Source: Nitrososphaerota archaeon (GTDB lineage Archaea; Thermoproteota; Nitrososphaeria; Nitrososphaerales; UBA183). From it: DNA of 10,933 nt. The DNA lies in the NCBI GenBank assembly GCA_029784795.1, contig JAFMAW010000023.1, positions 1 to 10,933 on the forward strand, read 5' to 3'. Under the pieces are notes generated by a model, which saw nothing but the letters and a program-made list of their open reading frames with translations, made no database searches and was not told the DNA's origin. The position numbers were made by a program, and so were the translations under genes. Positions within the stretch are counted from its first letter, which is position 1, and each line of letters begins with the position of its first letter. Shown piece by piece: positions 6,775-10,933 of this stretch.

Positions 6775-7965
6775 ATGGACTTCCTAGCCGAAGCTAAGAA
6801 GATCGAGCCCGAGATTATCAGGACCAGGAGGGCGCTTCACCAGCACCCGGAGCTGTCGTACCACGAGGTCTGGACATCGAAGTTCGTCTCCGACAGGTTG
6901 GAGGCGCTGGGCATCCATGTGCGGAGAGGGGTAGGAGGCAACGGAGTGGTAGGCACCCTGAAGGGGGGCGTTGACGGGAAGGTTGTCGCCCTAAGGGCCG
7001 ACATGGACGCTCTCCCCATCACCGAGGCTGCCGACGTGGGCTTCAGGTCGAAGATCGACGGGGTGATGCACGCCTGCGGCCACGACACGCACATGGCGAT
7101 GCTGCTTGGGGCCGCAGAGATCTTGGCCCGGGCCCAGGCGGAGCTGCACGGAACCGTGAAGTTCCTTTTCCAACCTGCCGAGGAGCACGGAGGGAGGGGC
7201 GGCGCGCTCCCCATGATAGAGGACGGGGCCATGCTCGACCCGAAGGTAGACTACGTCTTCGGGCTGCACATCGATGGAGACAGGAAGGCGGGAGAGTTTG
7301 GGGTAAGAGGGGGACCGGTGATGGCTGCCCCGGACACCTTCAAGATCAGGATCGAGGGCAGGGGAGGCCACGGGTCTGCCCCCCACAAGACCATAGACCC
7401 CGTCTACATCGCGGCCAACGTCATCCTCGGCTTGCAGGGTATATCTTCAAGGATGATGGACCCGGTCCGCCCCTTTGTCATCACAGTCGGATCAGTCCAC
7501 GCAGGGACGAAGGAGAACATCATCCCCGACTACGCTGAGCTCGAGGGTACCATCAGGACCCTAGATGAGGCGACCAGGAAGTCGGCCAAGAGGAAAGTGG
7601 CCGGGGTCGTCGGCGGGCTCTGCAGGTCATTCGGAGGTTCGGCCCACGTCGAGTTCGAGGCCGACGCCTATCCTGTGACAGTGAACGACCCCAAGACAAC
7701 GGAACGGGCCGTCAAGGTCCTTCAGAGGATACGCGGGACAAGGGTGAAGAGGATGGAGCCCATCCTCGGGGGGGAAGACTTCTCCAGGTTCCTGCAGAAG
7801 TCGCCCGGGACGTTCTACTTCCTGGGGGCGGCGAACCCGGCGAAGGGATGCGTCTATCCGAACCACAGCTCGAAGTTCAAGGCCGACGAGGACGTGCTGA
7901 AGTATGGCGCCGCGTCCCTCGCGATGCTCGCCTTCGAGTTCGGCAGCCAAGGCACGCCCAGGTGA
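6775..7965 (+). CDS. M20D family amidohydrolase/carboxypeptidase (N-acyl amino acid hydrolase type)
   Basis: Zinc-dependent hydrolase related to hippurate hydrolase, IAA-amino acid hydrolase and archaeal carboxypeptidase CpsA; it removes acyl or aryl groups from N-acylated amino acids or trims C-terminal residues. In 396-residue numbering from ATG 6775: opening RRALHQHPELSYHE (18-31), ALRADMDALPI (72-82), the metal site C101 and H103 in HACGHDTH (99-106), catalytic E136 and ligand E137 in QPAEE, H165 in GLHIDG, the dimerisation lid domain from about 185 (GRGGHGSAPH) to 295, GGEDFSRF (332-339) and H364 in PNHSS. The Cys/His/Glu/His/His ligand set is that of the M20D subgroup. No signal peptide, so cytosolic. 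Start chosen from the TATA spacing. The next gene begins directly at its stop, so the two are probably co-transcribed. Substrate is not predictable. Confidence 0.92.
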   Translation: MDFLAEAKKIEPEIIRTRRALHQHPELSYHEVWTSKFVSDRLEALGIHVRRGVGGNGVVGTLKGGVDGKVVALRADMDALPITEAADVGFRSKIDGVMHACGHDTHMAMLLGAAEILARAQAELHGTVKFLFQPAEEHGGRGGALPMIEDGAMLDPKVDYVFGLHIDGDRKAGEFGVRGGPVMAAPDTFKIRIEGRGGHGSAPHKTIDPVYIAANVILGLQGISSRMMDPVRPFVITVGSVHAGTKENIIPDYAELEGTIRTLDEATRKSAKRKVAGVVGGLCRSFGGSAHVEFEADAYPVTVNDPKTTERAVKVLQRIRGTRVKRMEPILGGEDFSRFLQKSPGTFYFLGAANPAKGCVYPNHSSKFKADEDVLKYGAASLAMLAFEFGSQGTPR

Positions 7966-8874
7966 ATTGGCGCGTACGCAAAGAAGGTCTCCGAACGAGT
8001 CTACCTGCTTGACACCTACGCGCTTGGGATACCAGGGACGGTAGGAGCTTACCTGCTGAAGGGTCAGAAGCCTGCGCTCATCGACTGTGGCTACGCTACC
8101 TCCCACGAGAGCGTCCTGAAGGGGTTGGCCGAGGTCGGGGTCATGCCCTCGGACGTGAGGTATGTCATCCCGACCCATGTACACCTGGACCACGCGGGTG
8201 CCGCGGGGAGGCTCCTGAGGGAGATGCCCAACGCAGAGGTGATAGCCCATGAGAGGGGGGTCCCCCACCTGGTCGACCCCGCGAAGCTCATCGAGAGCTC
8301 CACCAGGGTCTTCGGTGAGTCCATCATGGCCCTATACGGCCGCCCTGACCCGGTCCCCGCAGAAAGGGTGAGGGGGGTCGGGGAGGAGGAGCACCTCGAC
8401 CTCGGGGCCGGCCTCAGCGTCACCATAATACACGCCCCCGGACACGCGCCCCACCAGGTGTCCGTCCTCGTGGACGGCAGCCGCTCCCTTCTGACTGCTG
8501 ACGCGGTCGGGATCGTGTACCCGGGGCTCAGCGCGCTGATACCAACCACGCCCCCTCCCAGCTTCAACCCGTCGCAGCTGGTGGCCACCATAGGCGCGCT
8601 GAGGCAGATGTCCCCCGGGGAGCTGCTCGTCCCGCACTTCGGCGCCAGGAGCGATGTCGACTGGGTGTTCGACCGGACGGAGGAGCTGGTGGAGTCCTGG
8701 GTGGACCAGGTGAGCCGCATGCGGAAGCTGAAGATGGGCCTCGACCAGGCAGCCGAGTCCATGGAGAAGGCGGTGGCCAGTGACGCGGGGGTAGGAGATC
8801 TCCCCATCTATGCGAAGGTGTCGGTGAGGACCTCAGTGATGGGGATCATGCATTATCTCGACAAGAACCCTTGA
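7966..8874 (+). CDS. Metallo-beta-lactamase-fold hydrolase with no ordinary start codon
   Basis: Metal-dependent hydrolase of the glyoxalase II/MBL type. Coding begins straight after the amidohydrolase stop: KKVSERVYLLDTYALG then KPALIDCG is a normal MBL N-terminus, so the in-frame TTG at 8125 is too late. In 302-codon numbering from 7966, metal ligands are H71, H73, D75 and H76 (THVHLDHAG), H160 (PGHAPH), D179 (TADAVG) and H224 (PHFGA). Between the in-frame TGA (7963-7965) and the conserved strand there is no ATG, GTG or TTG; only ATT at 7966. A GTG at 7962 overlaps the upstream stop as GTGA, the usual archaeal coupling, but is one frame away; dropping one T in AATTGG (7965-7970) would give MNGAYAKKVSERV. 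Either ATT is used, a frameshift occurs, or the sequence has a one-base error. Natural substrate unknown. Confidence 0.85.
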   Translation: MGAYAKKVSERVYLLDTYALGIPGTVGAYLLKGQKPALIDCGYATSHESVLKGLAEVGVMPSDVRYVIPTHVHLDHAGAAGRLLREMPNAEVIAHERGVPHLVDPAKLIESSTRVFGESIMALYGRPDPVPAERVRGVGEEEHLDLGAGLSVTIIHAPGHAPHQVSVLVDGSRSLLTADAVGIVYPGLSALIPTTPPPSFNPSQLVATIGALRQMSPGELLVPHFGARSDVDWVFDRTEELVESWVDQVSRMRKLKMGLDQAAESMEKAVASDAGVGDLPIYAKVSVRTSVMGIMHYLDKNP

Positions 8875-8878
8875 ATAA
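8873..8878 (+). promoter_or_regulatory. Possible TATA-like element before the dioxygenase-like gene
   Basis: GAATAA overlaps the MBL stop codon and is centred 24.5 bases before the GTG at 8900. It could allow separate, nearly leaderless transcription, but read-through from the upstream pair across the 25-base gap is equally possible. Confidence 0.25.
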
Positions 8879-8899
8879 CGTGGGCGGCCGCCGCGCGTT

Positions 8900-9727
8900 G
8901 TGCCTCTGGTCTACGCGTGCATAGCACCCCACGGAGGAGAGACGGTCCCTGCCCTCGCGGGCAGGAAGCTCCGGTTGTTCCGACCGACCAGGGACGGCAT
9001 GAAGTCGCTTGCATCGAGGATGGAGCGGTCAAAGCCCGACACCATAGTGATTGCCAGCCCCCACAACCTCAGGCTCCACAGGCATGTCGGGGTGGTGACG
9101 GCAGAGAATTCCTCCGGGTCCGTTACGGAAGGGAGGAAGACCATCAGGCTCAGGGCCAAGTGCGATGTAGCGTTCGCTCGGACGCTGGTCGAGGAGGCCG
9201 AGAGGGCAGGGCTCCCTGTCGCCGGAGCCACCTATGGGGTAAGCGAAGGTCCCCTCTCTGACCTGGCGATGGACTGGGGGACGCTCATCCCCCTCTGGTT
9301 CTTCCTCAGAGGGACAGGGCTGAAGAGCAAGATCGTGATAGTCGCTCCATCGAGGGGACTGCCCCTCCGCCTGAATTTCGAGTTCGGCAGGGTGATGGCG
9401 CGCGCAGCAGAGGCCGGGAGCAAGCGCGTAGCCTTCGTCGCCAGCGCGGACCAAGCTCACGCCCACAGGAGGAGCGGACCCTACGGCTACAGCCCCAGCG
9501 CGGCGCGGTATGACGAATTCGTGGTCGCTGCGGTCAATGGGGGAAGGCTCAGCTCGATTCTCGACCTGGAGCCCGGCTTCATAGACGAGGCGAAGCCCGA
9601 CAGCCCCTGGCAGATGTCCATGCTCGCCGGAGCCCTTTCAGAGGTCCCGATGAAAGGGGAGGTGATCTCATACCAGGCACCCACCTACTACGGGATGCTC
9701 TGTGCGAGCTACTCCAGGAAGTCGTAG
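8900..9727 (+). CDS. Class III extradiol dioxygenase-like protein (LigB/Memo superfamily)
   Basis: Belongs to the fold that holds catalytic subunits of extradiol ring-cleaving dioxygenases (LigB, DODA) and the related Memo proteins. In 275-residue numbering, candidate iron ligands are H11 in IAPHGGE and H55 in IASPHNLRLH. A further conserved region SADQAHAHRRSGPYGYS (182-198) has H187 and H189, next to SAARYDEF, a usual LigB-family sequence. MDWGTLIPLWF (124-134) is another family hallmark. The start is GTG 8900, since MPLVYACIAPHGG is the expected N-terminal strand; no ATG lies nearby. It follows the MBL gene by 25 bases and may share its transcript. Its 3' end overlaps the convergent HAD gene by 19 bases. 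True dioxygenase activity is not assured: many archaeal members have no known substrate, and no other aromatic-pathway gene is visible here. Confidence 0.85.
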   Translation: MPLVYACIAPHGGETVPALAGRKLRLFRPTRDGMKSLASRMERSKPDTIVIASPHNLRLHRHVGVVTAENSSGSVTEGRKTIRLRAKCDVAFARTLVEEAERAGLPVAGATYGVSEGPLSDLAMDWGTLIPLWFFLRGTGLKSKIVIVAPSRGLPLRLNFEFGRVMARAAEAGSKRVAFVASADQAHAHRRSGPYGYSPSAARYDEFVVAAVNGGRLSSILDLEPGFIDEAKPDSPWQMSMLAGALSEVPMKGEVISYQAPTYYGMLCASYSRKS

Positions 9728-10410
9728 ATCCCTTCGAGGCCGCTGATCTTCGGGCAACCCATGTCCCCGTAGCTACCGTACCTGTCGAGGAGGATCCCTG
9801 TCACGCCAGCGTTCCTCGCCCCCTTCACGTCGGCGTCATAGAGGTCCCCTATGTGTACCGCTTCGCCCGGTTCGGCGCCGGTCCCATGGAGCGCTATCCG
9901 GAATATGTCAGGGTTGGGCTTCGAGACGCCGACCACCCCTGAGACAACTACCACTGGGAAGTACTTCTCGAGACCCAGGTCGGACACCGTGCCAGCCACG
10001 TCAGGGGGCGCGTTCGAGACGAGGGCCAGCTTGAAGCCAGCGTCGCTAAGCCGGCGGAGGGTCGGCTCGGCGTCTGGGTAGAGCTCCAGCGGTATTGACT
10101 CCTGGACTTCGGGCCACATCTTACGCATCAGATGGGAGAGCCGTTCAGCCTCGGCGTCGGACGACCCGGGGAAGAGGTGCCTGAAGACCAAGGCGTCGAG
10201 CTGGCGGTAGGACTCCTCCGACTCCTCTGGGGTGAACCTCCTGTGCCCGTAGGCGAGGAGCCAGCCTGGCTCGACGGCGAAGTAGGCTGAGCGCACCTCG
10301 TCGGCGGTGGCAGAGTAGCCGCTGCCTGTAAGTATCCTGCTTATGATCCGGTCTCTCCTCATTACAAGCAGCGTTCCTCCTAGGTCGAAGAAGACGGCCC
10401 TTTTCTTCAA
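9709..10410 (-). CDS. HAD superfamily hydrolase (subfamily IA)
   Basis: Haloacid dehalogenase-like hydrolase of 233 residues with an alpha-helical cap, probably a small-molecule phosphatase. Motif I is FFDLGGTLL with nucleophile D9; the second acidic residue, normally Asp two places later, is Gly11, a variant that may lower or change phosphatase activity. Motif II is S132 in LALVSNAPP, motif III K164 in SKPNPDIF, motif IV GD (188-189) and D192/D194 in HIGDLYDADVKGA. Residues about 17-105 form the cap. The start is TTG 10410: MKKRAVFFDLGGTL is the normal N-terminus and the TATA-like box at 10436-10443 lies 29.5 bases upstream, so the transcript is probably leaderless. The gene ends inside the convergent dioxygenase-like gene. 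Substrate unknown. Confidence 0.9.
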   Translation of the reverse strand: MKKRAVFFDLGGTLLVMRRDRIISRILTGSGYSATADEVRSAYFAVEPGWLLAYGHRRFTPEESEESYRQLDALVFRHLFPGSSDAEAERLSHLMRKMWPEVQESIPLELYPDAEPTLRRLSDAGFKLALVSNAPPDVAGTVSDLGLEKYFPVVVVSGVVGVSKPNPDIFRIALHGTGAEPGEAVHIGDLYDADVKGARNAGVTGILLDRYGSYGDMGCPKISGLEGIYDFLE

Positions 10411-10435
10411 TCTGAAGCTTGATGCGCCAGGCGGC

Positions 10436-10443
10436 TAAATACT
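10436..10443 (-). promoter_or_regulatory. TATA box of the HAD hydrolase gene
   Basis: On the minus strand AGTATTTA is centred 29.5 bases before the TTG start at 10410. It lies in the 55-base gap after the DUF1634 gene, suggesting that the HAD gene is transcribed on its own. Confidence 0.6.
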
Positions 10444-10465
10444 TTCGGCGGGAACCAGCGCCGTG

Positions 10466-10876
10466 CTACCCCCCGAAGATGGGGCTGTAGGGGGTCACAA
10501 GCATGCTGAACAGGAGGAGCGCGAGGACGGTCAGCGTGATGTAGACGTAGGTCCTGTTGTGCTCGGCCGAGAAGAGGAAGATGGAGAAGAGCACCCTCGA
10601 GACGGGAGTCGCAAGAAGGAGCAGCACTCCCAGCTCTATTATCGCCATCGGCGCACCCGAGGCGAGGCCGGCAGTGAGGCTGTTGAAGGTGACCGGGAAG
10701 GAGCCGTGGGGCACCTGATTGGGGTTGTAAGTGAGGAAAGAGCCAGACTGTGAGAAGGCCGCGTGGGCTGCGAGAAGGGCTGTTCCGACCACGATGACTG
10801 CGCCAGAGAGCAACACGCCATACCTTAGCACCTTGCTGATGACGGTGTTCATCGAGTCAGGGTCGCTCAGGTTCAT
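10466..10876 (-). CDS. DUF1634 family integral membrane protein
   Basis: A 136-residue protein with three likely membrane segments: about 19-41 (GVLLSGAVIVVGTALL), 76-102 (MAIIELGVLLLLATPVSRVL) and 110-128 (VYITLTVLALLLF). The N-terminal NTVISKVLRYGVLLS and the third segment followed by a short tail match my recollection of DUF1634, small archaeal and bacterial membrane proteins often encoded beside TauE/SafE-type permeases. The function is not established; an accessory role for the permease is inference from gene pairing. The start at ATG 10876 is well supported by a Shine-Dalgarno sequence at 10884-10889, seven bases upstream, which is unusual in this window and fits an internal gene of an operon. 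It lies 30 bases after the stop of the partial gene at the right edge. Confidence 0.8.
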   Translation of the reverse strand: MNLSDPDSMNTVISKVLRYGVLLSGAVIVVGTALLAAHAAFSQSGSFLTYNPNQVPHGSFPVTFNSLTAGLASGAPMAIIELGVLLLLATPVSRVLFSIFLFSAEHNRTYVYITLTVLALLLFSMLVTPYSPIFGG

Positions 10877-10883
10877 GGCCGCA

Positions 10884-10889
10884 CCCTCC
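10884..10889 (-). promoter_or_regulatory. Shine-Dalgarno sequence of the DUF1634 gene
   Basis: GGAGGG on the minus strand lies seven bases before ATG 10876. It is the only well-spaced ribosome binding site I found in this window and suggests the gene is translated from within a longer transcript. Confidence 0.65.
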
Positions 10890-10906
10890 GCGGGGCACCG
10901 AGCAGC

Positions 10907-10933
10907 TCAGATGCCAAGGGCCCTCAACACCAT
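10907..10933 (-). CDS. C-terminal end of an upstream gene, possibly TauE/SafE-type permease (partial)
   Basis: Only eight codons and a TGA stop are visible on the minus strand, reading MVLRALGI-stop; the gene continues beyond the right edge. TauE/SafE (DUF81) transporters often end in a membrane helix followed by a similar short tail, and DUF1634 genes are commonly paired with them, so this is the likeliest identity. The visible residues alone cannot prove it, and the ATG at the edge is probably internal. Confidence 0.4.
   Translation of the reverse strand: MVLRALGI

Noticed and set aside
6533..6787. Short open frame of 84 codons between acs and the amidohydrolase gene
   Set aside because: It overlaps both real genes out of frame, runs through the promoter of the second, and its Arg/Ser/Pro-rich translation has no protein-like pattern.
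8125..8874. MBL gene starting at TTG 8125
   Set aside because: This would remove the first strands of the fold (YLLDTYALG and KPALIDCG), which are clearly encoded in frame upstream.
1..10933. CRISPR arrays, insertion sequences, phage or defence genes
   Set aside because: No regularly spaced direct repeats, transposase motifs, terminal inverted repeats or nuclease/toxin families were found on either strand.

Overview
The window looks like a piece of a compact, GC-rich archaeal chromosome carrying a heterotroph's catabolic genes. The archaeal signs are: AT-rich TATA-like boxes about 25-35 bases before many likely starts, often leaving no room for a leader; several likely TTG or GTG starts; a tRNA-Leu interrupted by a short intron after position 37 and lacking an encoded CCA; heavy use of AGG for arginine; and archaeal-type families (DUF1634, a stand-alone Lrp/AsnC ligand-binding domain, a CpsA-like M20D amidohydrolase). 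The short protein at the left edge reminds me of small conserved Thaumarchaeota (Nitrososphaeria) proteins, so a TACK archaeon is my best guess. That placement is inference and cannot be confirmed here.

Layout. 1-129 (-): start of a small unknown protein. 230-1069 (-) and 1135-2235 (+): divergent proline dehydrogenase and M24 Xaa-Pro peptidase, separated by an AT-rich element and a perfect 18-bp palindrome; together they look like a proline-peptide utilisation unit. 2232-2507 (-): a stand-alone Lrp-type domain whose stop codon interlocks with the peptidase stop. 2566-4254 (+): PolX DNA polymerase with a PHP nuclease domain, sharing one symmetrical TATA element with the Lrp-like gene. 4298-4397 (+): intron-containing tRNA-Leu(UAA). 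4534-6564 (+): AMP-forming acetyl-CoA synthetase. 6775-7965 (+), 7966-8874 (+) and 8900-9727 (+): M20D amidohydrolase, metallo-beta-lactamase-fold hydrolase and class III extradiol dioxygenase-like protein. 9709-10410 (-): HAD hydrolase, convergent with and overlapping the dioxygenase gene. 10466-10876 (-) and 10907 to the right edge (-): DUF1634 membrane protein preceded by what may be the C-terminus of a TauE/SafE permease.

The enzymes suggest growth on peptides and acylated amino compounds: release of proline from X-Pro dipeptides, its oxidation, hydrolysis of N-acyl amino acids, and activation of acetate to acetyl-CoA. The points I would look at first are the operator-like palindrome in the proline divergon, the missing ordinary start codon of the MBL gene, where a single extra base may separate a GTGA-overlap start from the reading frame, and the shared promoter with apparent TTG starts on both sides. 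I found no CRISPR array, insertion sequence, phage gene or clearly new defence system.
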